The notes under the pieces were generated by a model. That model saw only the letters and a program-made list of their open reading frames with translations, was not told the origin of the DNA and did no database searches. From Myxococcota bacterium (GTDB lineage: Bacteria; Myxococcota_A; UBA9160; UBA4427), in assembly GCA_029243605.1 (NCBI GenBank), contig JAQWRT010000092.1, forward strand, positions 1 to 64,000: DNA of 64,000 nucleotides. The letters are read 5' to 3'. How positions within the stretch are numbered: position 1 is the stretch's first letter; each line of letters begins with the position of its first letter. Made by a program: the position numbers and the translations under genes. Below, piece after piece: positions 9,544-17,086 of the stretch.

Positions 9544-10488
9544 TCAGGCAATTCGAAAATGACTGGCCTGGGTATCCTCTGCGCCCAGGTCAGTAAAGTT
9601 GTCGTCGATGCGAGCTTGGATGAACTCTTTCCAGGTAAATGGCCTGTAGTGGGGGGCGGAATCGCCGATTCCCGGAATCGGTTGGATAGTCGCGTCTAGC
9701 GGCGGGTTGTAGAAGTAGGGAATGCTGTAGCGGGCCTTTTCTGTCATGGGGACCACTCGATGAACCGAAGCGCGGTAGCGATCGTTCGTCCACACCTGAA
9801 GCGAGTCGGCAAGATTTACGACGATCGTGCCCTCGATGGCTGGAATATCGACCCAGCCATGAGTGCGCGAGTGGGTCTGCAGCCCGCCTGTTTGATCCTG
9901 GAGGAGCAGGGTCAGAACGCCCGGATCCGTGTGGTGCCCCAGGGCAGTTTTGCCCAGGCCCGGAAGAGTGCCTCGCTCGGTTTGGGGAACCGGATCCTCG
10001 ACGGGGTAGTAGTTGAGACGAACCGTGCTGGTCTTCGCGCTCCCAGGGTAGGTACTCGCGGTGTCACTCCCCGAGCCTAGAGCCGTGTGAACGAGATGCA
10101 GGGTTTTCTCCGCGAGTTCAGAGAAAGCTTTGAAATATTCGTTCTGGAATTCCTTGAAGCCCGGGAGAGCACTGGGCCAGCGGTTTCGCGACTCGCCGAT
10201 TGAGCCTCCAGGGTGCATGTAGTCGAAGACTTCCTTGCAGTCCCGGTCTTGCTTGGTCAGCTCTCGATCGAACCAGCCCAGGGGCCTGTCCTCTGTTCGG
10301 CGTATTTTCTCCTTGATTTCAGAAGGCGCCGAAAAGAAGCGGCGAGTTTCCTGCCAGTTTCGTTCGATCATCGCATCGAGCCCATGGCCCCGGATCAGAA
10401 AAAATCCGTGATCGCTGCAGGCAGAATCCACGGCATTCAAGTCTGCCGCGCTGGGTTGACCGATATCGACTGTGGGCACGAGATCCAT
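9544..10488 (-). CDS. 2-oxoglutarate/Fe(II) oxygenase (isopenicillin-N-synthase-like)
   Basis: 314 residues from ATG 10488 (MDLVPTVDIG). The longer track ORF would run 88 bp into the upstream monooxygenase gene and carries an unfamiliar leader, so it was shortened. The N-terminal DIOX domain begins VPTVDIG with DHGFFLIRGHG. The iron ligands are visible as HTD (LGHHTDPG) and the distal His in SVHRVV, and the RxS motif for 2-oxoglutarate as RYSIPYF. It should hydroxylate or desaturate a small molecule using 2-oxoglutarate and oxygen. Its place behind a Baeyer-Villiger-type monooxygenase gene and a hydratase gene suggests the same pathway. Confidence 0.85.
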   Translation of the reverse strand: MDLVPTVDIGQPSAADLNAVDSACSDHGFFLIRGHGLDAMIERNWQETRRFFSAPSEIKEKIRRTEDRPLGWFDRELTKQDRDCKEVFDYMHPGGSIGESRNRWPSALPGFKEFQNEYFKAFSELAEKTLHLVHTALGSGSDTASTYPGSAKTSTVRLNYYPVEDPVPQTERGTLPGLGKTALGHHTDPGVLTLLLQDQTGGLQTHSRTHGWVDIPAIEGTIVVNLADSLQVWTNDRYRASVHRVVPMTEKARYSIPYFYNPPLDATIQPIPGIGDSAPHYRPFTWKEFIQARIDDNFTDLGAEDTQASHFRIA

Positions 10489-10553
10489 GCTGTGAGCGTG
10501 CCACAGCCGGCTTGGCTGCGCACGGGTCTCGAGTGCCGGCCGCCAGAGTGGTC

Positions 10554-12023
10554 TCAGGGGTGAGGTGATTCCGAAACCACGTAGGACTCGTCGTCGGCCG
10601 CTTCGAGTTGCTGCTTGAGTTCGCTCATACGGTGCGGCCACTGGGTGACCACCCGGCCGCTCGCTGAACGATAATAGTCACCACAATTGGACTGCCAGGG
10701 AGCGATTGCTCGAATGTCTTCTTGGAGTTTTTCGTTATAAGCCGCCATGCTTTCAGCGCGTACATCGATCGCTGCGGAACCCTGGTCGATGAGCCGGCGT
10801 ATCTGTCGAACCGCGAACTCGACTTCGTACTCGATGGTCGTGATAATCGAATCTCCGTTGGTATTGGGGCCATAGAGCATGAAAAGGTTTGGAAACCCCG
10901 AGGTCATCACTCCCTTGTAGGCCAGAGCACCATCGCGCCAGGCTTCCTCAAGACGCACCCCCTGACGCCCAGACACCTCGATGGCCGAAAGGAAAAGAGT
11001 CGTCTGGAATCCGGTGGCAAGAACGAGCACATCGACTTTTCGCTGCTTCCCGTCGACCATAACGACCGCATCCCGCGAAATTCTATCGATGGGATCGGTG
11101 ACGAGCTCGAGATTGGGACGGTTGAAGGCGGGGTAATAGTGGTTCGAGAGGAGGGGCCGCTTGCAGCCCCAGGGGTGATCGGGGAGGAGCTTCTTCCGGA
11201 GTTCAGGGCTCTCGACCAAGTCTAGATTGGTGAGGCAGGCCGCCTCCATTTCCTCGCGGATGGCTTCAAAGGCTCCCGCTCCCCCGGCATCCGTCACATT
11301 GTGAATTTCTTCTCGGGCCCCTCGCGGCGCATTGGGATCGCTTTTGAAATATTCAAGTTGCTCGGGGGGGAAAGGTGCATCTTCTTTGGGAAGAACCCAG
11401 TTGGCTGTTCGCTGGAAGAGATCAACCGATGCAGCGGTTTTTGCGATCTCTGGAACGAACTGCACAGCGCTGGCAGCGCTTCCAATGACGGCGATTTTTT
11501 TATTTTTGAGATCGTAATTCCAATCCCAACGCGCCGAATGAAAGCGGGCGCCCTGAAAATCATCGAGACCCGGAATATCGGGGTAGTTGAGTTCATTGAA
11601 CATCCCGAGGGCGCTGATCAAGAACTGCGAATCAATAATGCCTCCAGACGCGAGCCTGGTTTCCCAGCGCTTCATTGAATCGTCCCATCTTGCTCCAATG
11701 ACGGAGTCGTCGAATCGACAATGTTCGAGAAGGCCGTATTTCTCCGCGCAATGTTCGAAGTAGGCGAGAATTTCGGGTTGGGGCGGATAAAGTCCAGACC
11801 ATTCGGGATTTAACTCGAAGGAATATGAATAGAGAGGCGCCGGTATGTCGCAGGCACAGCCGGGATAGCGGTTGTGGTTCCAGGTCCCGCCGACGCCGCT
11901 ACTTTTTTCGAGGATTACGAAGTCCTCGATTCCCGCTTGCTTGAGGCGGATCGCCATGCAGAGGCCGCCGGGGCCGGCACCGATAATCGCCACTCGGAAA
12001 GGCTGGTTAGCATTGCTCGTCAT
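10554..12023 (-). CDS. Flavin-containing (Baeyer-Villiger-type) monooxygenase
   Basis: 489 residues. The FAD-binding motif GAGPGG is at residues ~16-21. The BVMO-type fingerprint reads FQGARFHSARWDW, close to FxGxxxHxxxW. A second Rossmann motif follows (IAVIGSAASAVQ) for NADPH. The ALGMFNELNYPDIPGLDDFQG stretch is typical of cyclohexanone/phenylacetone-type enzymes. It would insert oxygen next to a ketone or oxidise a soft heteroatom. It starts 26 bp after the stop of the MaoC-like gene, so the two are very likely cotranscribed. Confidence 0.88.
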   Translation of the reverse strand: MTSNANQPFRVAIIGAGPGGLCMAIRLKQAGIEDFVILEKSSGVGGTWNHNRYPGCACDIPAPLYSYSFELNPEWSGLYPPQPEILAYFEHCAEKYGLLEHCRFDDSVIGARWDDSMKRWETRLASGGIIDSQFLISALGMFNELNYPDIPGLDDFQGARFHSARWDWNYDLKNKKIAVIGSAASAVQFVPEIAKTAASVDLFQRTANWVLPKEDAPFPPEQLEYFKSDPNAPRGAREEIHNVTDAGGAGAFEAIREEMEAACLTNLDLVESPELRKKLLPDHPWGCKRPLLSNHYYPAFNRPNLELVTDPIDRISRDAVVMVDGKQRKVDVLVLATGFQTTLFLSAIEVSGRQGVRLEEAWRDGALAYKGVMTSGFPNLFMLYGPNTNGDSIITTIEYEVEFAVRQIRRLIDQGSAAIDVRAESMAAYNEKLQEDIRAIAPWQSNCGDYYRSASGRVVTQWPHRMSELKQQLEAADDESYVVSESPHP

Positions 12024-12049
12024 CGAATCCTACCTCGTGCGGGGTTGAT

Positions 12050-13033
12050 CTAGCGGCTTTGAGATTCTATTGGCTCGTCTAGGGTGGCGAGCATCATGTC
12101 GGCTTCACCCTGTAGGACGACCTCTTCTCTTTGGTTCAGAATTTGGAGTCCGAAGGTGGTGACCGCAAGGTGGGGCCGGCTTCGGGTGCGGCGCGCGTTC
12201 AGCGGGCGGTGCCGCAGTTCAAGAGTGTCGCCGGCGAATACGGGGGCAACGACTTGCCAGCGGTCTCCCAGGTGCCCGGCCTCGGAAGGAATCCCAGGCA
12301 TGGGGAGCTTCATTAATTCGCTCAGCCAGACGGAAAATCCGAGAGAAAAAGAGAGCATGGGAGAGGCCGTGGTGGAACCGAAGATCGCTTTTTTCGAAAA
12401 TTCGGCATCAAGAGAAAGAGGATTTGGATCGCCGCTGAAATTGGCGAAATTGACGATATCCGTTTCTGTGATCGATCGTATGGGGAGTGAGCCCCGAGGA
12501 CCCAATTCGACCATTTCCTCCGCTCCCAGGGCGCGCGATGAAGAGGGCGGTGGGGACTTTTCCAGGGGCCAGGATTGCGTTAAATCAGCCTTCCATGGGC
12601 TCGGGCTGGTTCCCACAGGGCGCTTTCGAATACCCAGGCTTCCCATGGCACTGACCGCGCCCCGTTGGTTCGCCAGGGAAAAATTCAATTGCCTTGTCTC
12701 CCCGTCTTTCTGCAAATCAGAAGGGCCGACTTCTTGGCAGGCAAAGGCGAGCGTGTCTCCAAAGCGAACGGGTGAATGAAAGCGAATCGAAAAATTTGAG
12801 ACGTAGCTGTCCGGGTCGGCGCGGCCGATGAGGTCTCCCGCACACCGGGTCATAGACCCCAGGGCCCAGCTCGCCGAAAGGAGACCGTGCGCAAAGCCCG
12901 TGCCGAGGGGCGAGCTGGCGCCGAAGTGTTGATCGACGTGGATACGAGAGAAGTCCCCGGTGAGGGAGGCGAAAGTGGCGACCGCCTCCGCGGTCACCGT
13001 ACGGTGTCCGAACCATTCGGCCTGATCTTTCAT
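12050..13033 (-). CDS. Double-hotdog MaoC-family (R)-hydratase-like protein
   Basis: 327 residues made of two MaoC/hotdog halves. The N-terminal half carries the hydratase-2 pattern TGDFSRIHVDQHF with both the Asp and His of the catalytic pair, followed by GTGFAHGLL. The C-terminal half has SGDPNPLSLD, where the usual His after NPL is Ser, so only the first half should be catalytic. Such proteins hydrate 2-enoyl-CoA thioesters. It is the first gene of the minus-strand operon with the monooxygenase and the dioxygenase. Its start codon is the terminal copy of a 14-bp tandem repeat that repeats the ribosome-binding site plus ATG. Confidence 0.8.
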   Translation of the reverse strand: MKDQAEWFGHRTVTAEAVATFASLTGDFSRIHVDQHFGASSPLGTGFAHGLLSASWALGSMTRCAGDLIGRADPDSYVSNFSIRFHSPVRFGDTLAFACQEVGPSDLQKDGETRQLNFSLANQRGAVSAMGSLGIRKRPVGTSPSPWKADLTQSWPLEKSPPPSSSRALGAEEMVELGPRGSLPIRSITETDIVNFANFSGDPNPLSLDAEFSKKAIFGSTTASPMLSFSLGFSVWLSELMKLPMPGIPSEAGHLGDRWQVVAPVFAGDTLELRHRPLNARRTRSRPHLAVTTFGLQILNQREEVVLQGEADMMLATLDEPIESQSR

Positions 13034-13128
13034 GTCCGCTCTCTCATGTCCGCTCTCTCATGTCTGCTCTCTCGTGTCCGCTCTCTCATGTCCATTCTCT
13101 CCTGTTCAGTCTTTCATGCCGGGTCTTT
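13031..13128 (-). repeat. 14-bp tandem repeat duplicating an RBS-plus-ATG unit
   Basis: Seven consecutive 14-bp units, read on the minus strand as AGAGAGCGGACATG with increasing divergence away from the gene. Copies 1 and 2 are identical, copies 3-5 differ by 1-2 bases, and copies 6-7 are degenerate. Each good copy holds a purine-rich Shine-Dalgarno-like GAGAG five to six bases before an ATG. The last ATG is the start codon of the MaoC-like gene. ATG AGA GAG CGG ACA TGA arises from copies 2 and 3, so each mini-ORF stops at the next ATG (ATGA overlap). Confidence 0.9.
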
Positions 13129-13305
13129 CGTGGAAGACGCCCAATTGGGTCCGGGTGGAGTCGAGGAGAGATGCCCCCGTTTTTGATACCCTGCAAGAGT
13201 ATCAACTCCGAGCCGATAATTCGGCATGGAAGCGGGCAGGGGGCTCTCCCGAAATTTTCGGCCAAGAGCTTCCACCCAACGCAATATGCGGAGATTGTAT
13301 TCCGA

Positions 13306-14535
13306 ATGATACGCGCCCCTTCAGCACCGGGTCGGCCCGCCGAGCTCCTCGAAGCGTCCACTATCGAGGATCCCCATCCCTTTTTGAGGCGAGTCCGAGA
13401 GGCGGGCCCCATCTCGCGTCTGGGCGAAACGGGTGTTCATCTGATCGCGGATTGGGAGGGGATTCTTGAGGTTCTTGACCGCGAAGAGGATTTCTCAGCC
13501 AACCTGACAGGCGTTTTGGTGCGGGCCCAGCAAGACCAGGTCGGGGTCTTCGAGCTTCCGGCGGGCGAGGGCACCCAGGTGATCGCGACGGCAGACGAGC
13601 CTCGGCACGCCGTACACAGGCGCTTGCTCAAACCCGGGATGTCCTCCCGGGGAATGGCCGCCCTGGAGCCCATGATGCGTGATTGGGCCCGGGAGGCGAT
13701 TCGCGATTGGTTGCGTTCGGGCGCAGTCGATTTTGCTCCCGTCGCCGAGATTCTTCCTGCCCGGGTGGTGGGTCACCTACTCGGCTTGCCCCCGGGCGAT
13801 GTCGAGCGTCACCGGGAGTGGGCTCTGGTTGGGGGCGAGATCCTGGCCGGCGATATTTCGGCCGAAAAGTTGGAAAAGCTCGCTCGCGATACGGGCGCGA
13901 TGGCCGAGTATCTGGCCGCTCACCTCGAGATCGCTGGTCGATCGCCGGCACGGGATGATCTGCTGAGTGGCTTGGCTGCCGGGGTCAAAGCGGGCCGGGT
14001 GACGAGCTCCGAGGCGACGGGGATCGCCCTCGTGCTCTTCGGAGCCGGCGGAGAATCGACCACCGCTCTGATTGGCTCCTGCATGAGGTTGCTGGCCGCA
14101 GACCCTGGGCTGTGCGAGAGGCTGAGGAAGGATAGGGGTCTGGTGCCGCGTTTCGTCGAAGAAGTTCTCCGCCTAGAGCCCCCCTTCAAGTTCCATTACC
14201 GCGCGGTGCGTCGGGAGTGCGAACTCATGGGCTATTTCCTCGAGCCTGGCGATCGGCTGATGCTGCTCTGGGCCGCGGCGAATCGCGACCCCGAACTTTT
14301 CGAGGACCCAGATCGAATCCGCTTGGACAGGAAATACCCGAAGCATCACCTGAGTTTCGGCCGGGGAGCGCATTTTTGCCTGGGTGAGCAGGTCGCCCGG
14401 TTGGAGGTGCGAGTGATGCTGGAAGAGGTCCTGAAGGCGACGCGCGAATTCTCCCTGGATCCCGCGTCTCCTCCGGTTCACACTCGGAGCATCTTTGTTC
14501 GACGCCTGGAGAAGCTGCCGATCCAGCTGGGCTGA
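13306..14535 (+). CDS. Cytochrome P450
   Basis: 409 residues from ATG 13306 (MIRAPSAPG), which is preceded by GCGGAG about 12 bases upstream. The longer track ORF starts inside the 14-bp repeat and its leader is clearly non-coding. The I-helix oxygen-binding motif is LFGAGGEST, the ExxR is EEVLR, and the haem loop is SFGRGAHFCLG with the Cys ligand near residue 358. Length and the absence of a membrane anchor fit soluble bacterial P450s of the CYP107/CYP125-like range. It is divergent from the MaoC-monooxygenase operon and likely acts with it. No ferredoxin is encoded nearby. Confidence 0.92.
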   Translation: MIRAPSAPGRPAELLEASTIEDPHPFLRRVREAGPISRLGETGVHLIADWEGILEVLDREEDFSANLTGVLVRAQQDQVGVFELPAGEGTQVIATADEPRHAVHRRLLKPGMSSRGMAALEPMMRDWAREAIRDWLRSGAVDFAPVAEILPARVVGHLLGLPPGDVERHREWALVGGEILAGDISAEKLEKLARDTGAMAEYLAAHLEIAGRSPARDDLLSGLAAGVKAGRVTSSEATGIALVLFGAGGESTTALIGSCMRLLAADPGLCERLRKDRGLVPRFVEEVLRLEPPFKFHYRAVRRECELMGYFLEPGDRLMLLWAAANRDPELFEDPDRIRLDRKYPKHHLSFGRGAHFCLGEQVARLEVRVMLEEVLKATREFSLDPASPPVHTRSIFVRRLEKLPIQLG

Positions 14536-14568
14536 GAGTCTGGCCCTGACCCCTTGGGTCCGGGTGGC

Positions 14569-15861
14569 TCAGGGTGCGGTTGTCTCGCCGGGGGGAAGCG
14601 AAATCAGCGGGCTCCACTTGAGCCACCGCCCCTTGCTCTCCTTGGCGAGGTCGAAGAGCGCCCCGGCTTCGACAGCCTTACCCGGTTTGTCCGGAGTCGC
14701 GAAGGCGACGGCGCCCTTGATCAGGGCTTCGAGGGACGAAACCTGGACGTGAAGGCCAGTAAAGCCCAGGTCCGAGTGAATTCCGCTGGCGTTCCAGAAC
14801 ACGCTGTTTTCCCGCACGAGGGTCGCATAGCGAGAATCGATCTGAACGCGAAGTAGGATATCTCGCCCATTTTCATCGAGATCGTGGGAGAGGACCCGGC
14901 CGACGACTGCCCCCCGGTAGAGAATAGAGTCCCCGTCGGTGACCGACTCGAGGCGCGGGGTTCGTAGAAGGATGTGCAGGCCCCGGCTCTCGCGGTATTC
15001 GCGGCTGGCATCTTTTTCGTGGTCGAAGAGTGTGAACTGATCGCCGAGGACCGCGGGCTTGCCGACTTCTCCGAGGGTGTCAAAACTGACGCCCCCCGTG
15101 AGTGCGGTGGCGATGGAAGCGATATCGACATCGATTCCCTGGAGGCTTGCACTGATGTCGACTCCGCTCGAGTTCCAGAAATGCGTATGGCTGTGGACGC
15201 GATCGGCGTATGCGGGTTTGATAGAGATTTGGATCGTGGCCCCTGTATTGGGCTTTCCGAGCTTGAGGCTGGTCACTTGGCCCACCCGGATTCCCTTATA
15301 AATCACGGGACTCCCCTGACTGAGGCCAAGAGTGCCTGCCATGCTGGTGAGGGTGAGGTGAAGCCCCTTGTCGTTTTTTAGCAGATCGGGCGGGTCCGCA
15401 AGGCCTTCGAAACTACGCTTCAAAGGACCGCCCAATTTACCGGGATCCACCGCGATATAGGCGCCGGAGACGATGGTGGTCAATCCCGAGATGCCCTTGG
15501 GCCCGATGCGCGGGCGCTCGATCCAGAAGCTTGTCTCCCCAACCAGGAGGCGCTCGCCGTTCTCGTCGATCTGCGCCTTGACGATGATATGACTGAAGTC
15601 TTTGCTGAGGCGAACCTCCTCGACGGTTCCAATGACTACGTCCCTGTAGCGCACCGTTGTCTTGCCCGCGTCGACCCCACTGGCATCGGCGAAGGTAATC
15701 TCAATGCTCTTCCCCCGGCGTTCGAAAGTGGCGTAGAGCAGAGCCAGCGCCACCAGGGCAGCGATGATGGGGACGAGCCAGACGATCTGGAAACCGTGGC
15801 GACCGGCGACGACAGCTTCTGGAACTTCTTCTTGGGAAAGGCCACCGTTGGGTTCGCTCAT
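14569..15861 (-). CDS. pqiB: PqiB/LetB-like MCE-domain lipid transport protein
   Basis: 430 residues from ATG 15861 (MSEPNGG); the start shares its A with the TAA of the upstream gene. The track ORF extends falsely across that gene in another frame. One membrane helix (VWLVPIIAALVALALLYATF) is followed by three MCE/MlaD domains beginning near KSIEITFADASGVDAGKTTVRYRDVVIG, LHLTLTSMAGTLGLSQGSPVIYKGIRVG and LHILLRTPRLESVTDGDSILYRGAVVG. Three MCE domains match PqiB, but the protein lacks most of the long C-terminal needle helix of E. coli PqiB. It should form hexameric rings bridging the periplasm for lipid movement, with the two upstream PqiA-like proteins in the inner membrane. Confidence 0.88.
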   Translation of the reverse strand: MSEPNGGLSQEEVPEAVVAGRHGFQIVWLVPIIAALVALALLYATFERRGKSIEITFADASGVDAGKTTVRYRDVVIGTVEEVRLSKDFSHIIVKAQIDENGERLLVGETSFWIERPRIGPKGISGLTTIVSGAYIAVDPGKLGGPLKRSFEGLADPPDLLKNDKGLHLTLTSMAGTLGLSQGSPVIYKGIRVGQVTSLKLGKPNTGATIQISIKPAYADRVHSHTHFWNSSGVDISASLQGIDVDIASIATALTGGVSFDTLGEVGKPAVLGDQFTLFDHEKDASREYRESRGLHILLRTPRLESVTDGDSILYRGAVVGRVLSHDLDENGRDILLRVQIDSRYATLVRENSVFWNASGIHSDLGFTGLHVQVSSLEALIKGAVAFATPDKPGKAVEAGALFDLAKESKGRWLKWSPLISLPPGETTAP

Positions 15862-16469
15862 TAGTTCTCCTCTGGGATCGCCCATAGAGTATGGGGGTCG
15901 AAGCTTCGGGCCGCCAATATCGTCAGGATCACCACCATGGCGAAGCATGCGGCTCCGGGGCCCGGTGAGAAACTCGCGAGCCTTCCGAACTGAACCAGGG
16001 AAATCGTGAGAGAGACGACAAAAACGTCGATCATCGACCAGGGCCCGATGGATTCTATGGCCCGGTAAAGGCGCGTGGATGCAAGCCTGGCCTGAACGCT
16101 GCCCAGTCGGGATGTGCTGATCAGTAGAAAACCGAGGCCCAGGATTTTGAGCAATGGAATCACGATACTCGCCAGGAAAACGATGGCGCCCACAAACCAC
16201 ATCCCCGAGCCAAAGAGATCGGCGATCCCTCCGAGAATCGTGTCGCTGCTCGGGCGACCGAGGAGTTCCATGTCGAAGATGGGGAGCAGATTGGCAGGGA
16301 CGTAGAGGATCGCGGCGGCGATCAGCAGGGCCCAGACCCGGCTGATGGAATTCTGCGGTGTGGAGTTCTCGGTCAACGGTGCTTTGCAGCCCGGGCAAAG
16401 GAGTCTTTTCCGTGCCTCTTCGGGCACCCCACAGACGCCGCCGCATCGAGGGCAGATGACTCGTTTCAT
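15861..16469 (-). CDS. PqiA-like membrane protein, second half-size copy
   Basis: 202 residues from ATG 16469, which overlaps the previous gene by ATGA. The N-terminus holds a rubredoxin-like zinc ribbon, CPRC...CPGC (Cys near 6, 9, 25, 28). Four membrane segments of a single PqiA domain follow (PF04403-like: RLYRAIESIGPWSMIDVFVVSLTISLVQFG). In E. coli PqiA/LetA two such domains are fused in one ~420-residue protein; here they are separate genes. The SIGPWSMIDVFVV motif corresponds to the second PqiA half. Confidence 0.85.
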   Translation of the reverse strand: MKRVICPRCGGVCGVPEEARKRLLCPGCKAPLTENSTPQNSISRVWALLIAAAILYVPANLLPIFDMELLGRPSSDTILGGIADLFGSGMWFVGAIVFLASIVIPLLKILGLGFLLISTSRLGSVQARLASTRLYRAIESIGPWSMIDVFVVSLTISLVQFGRLASFSPGPGAACFAMVVILTILAARSFDPHTLWAIPEEN

Positions 16470-17074
16470 CGTCCCGACCGCCGGGGTCGAAAATCTTCGA
16501 TCACTCCCTCGAGATCGAGGGATCCCAGGCCAATGACCCAGAGGAGGGCAAAGGCGCCAAAGCAATAGAGCCCCGGGCCCGGAGTCAGGGTAGCGAGTTG
16601 GCTGAGCTTGACCGCCGCAACGAAGGCGCCCACGAGATAGACCCCGGGCATGGAGCCGGGAGCGATGAAAGCGAGGAGCCGGGAGAGGGGGCGCAATCTA
16701 CCCCCTGAAACCCCTCTCCTGAGGGCGAGCATCAGCCCGCAGGCCAGGCTGAGCTGCAGCCCGGGAATGGCGATGCTTGTCATTCCCACGAGCACGCTGA
16801 GAAAATATTGATGATCCATCCAGAGCGCTGTGACGCCGGTAAACACTCGGTTGGTTTGAATAATTCCCCCATACTCGAGGGTGATGAAAGGGATGCTGTT
16901 GGCCAGCGCCCAGAAGATCAGTGCAGCGAGGCAGAGGGCCAGGGGAGCATCGAGGGACAGGGTGGGTCCGCGAGCTACTTCGGATTTGCATCGGAAACAG
17001 AGAGCCCGCCGGCGAGGCTCCAGCGAGGGAAGCGACTGGGTGGCGCCACACACTTCGCAACGAATGGCGTCCAC
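16466..17074 (-). CDS. PqiA-like membrane protein, first half-size copy
   Basis: 202 residues from a GTG start with GGGAAGAG just upstream. CEVC...CFRC (Cys 6, 9, 26, 29) forms the zinc ribbon, followed by four membrane helices of one PqiA domain, including LRPLSRLLAFIAPGSMPGVYLVGAFVAAVKL. Its stop overlaps the next start (ATGA). The start is only 12 bp after the TonB receptor stop, with the ribosome-binding site in that gap, so all four genes look like one operon. It probably pairs with the second half-size protein as a heteromeric PqiA equivalent. Confidence 0.85.
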   Translation of the reverse strand: MDAIRCEVCGATQSLPSLEPRRRALCFRCKSEVARGPTLSLDAPLALCLAALIFWALANSIPFITLEYGGIIQTNRVFTGVTALWMDHQYFLSVLVGMTSIAIPGLQLSLACGLMLALRRGVSGGRLRPLSRLLAFIAPGSMPGVYLVGAFVAAVKLSQLATLTPGPGLYCFGAFALLWVIGLGSLDLEGVIEDFRPRRSGR

Positions 17075-17086
17075 CCGGTCTCTTCC

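Noticed and set aside
13031-13128. CRISPR array
   Set aside because: Units are contiguous 14-mers without spacers and end at a start codon.
13060-13305. Longer P450 start reading through the 14-bp repeat
   Set aside because: The leader (MSALSCPLSHVHSLL) is only the repeat translated; P450s begin near ATG 13306.
15862-16446. N-terminal extension of the PqiB ORF
   Set aside because: It overlaps the PqiA-like gene in another frame and has Arg/Pro-rich non-coding composition; MSEPNGG at 15861 is coupled to the upstream stop.
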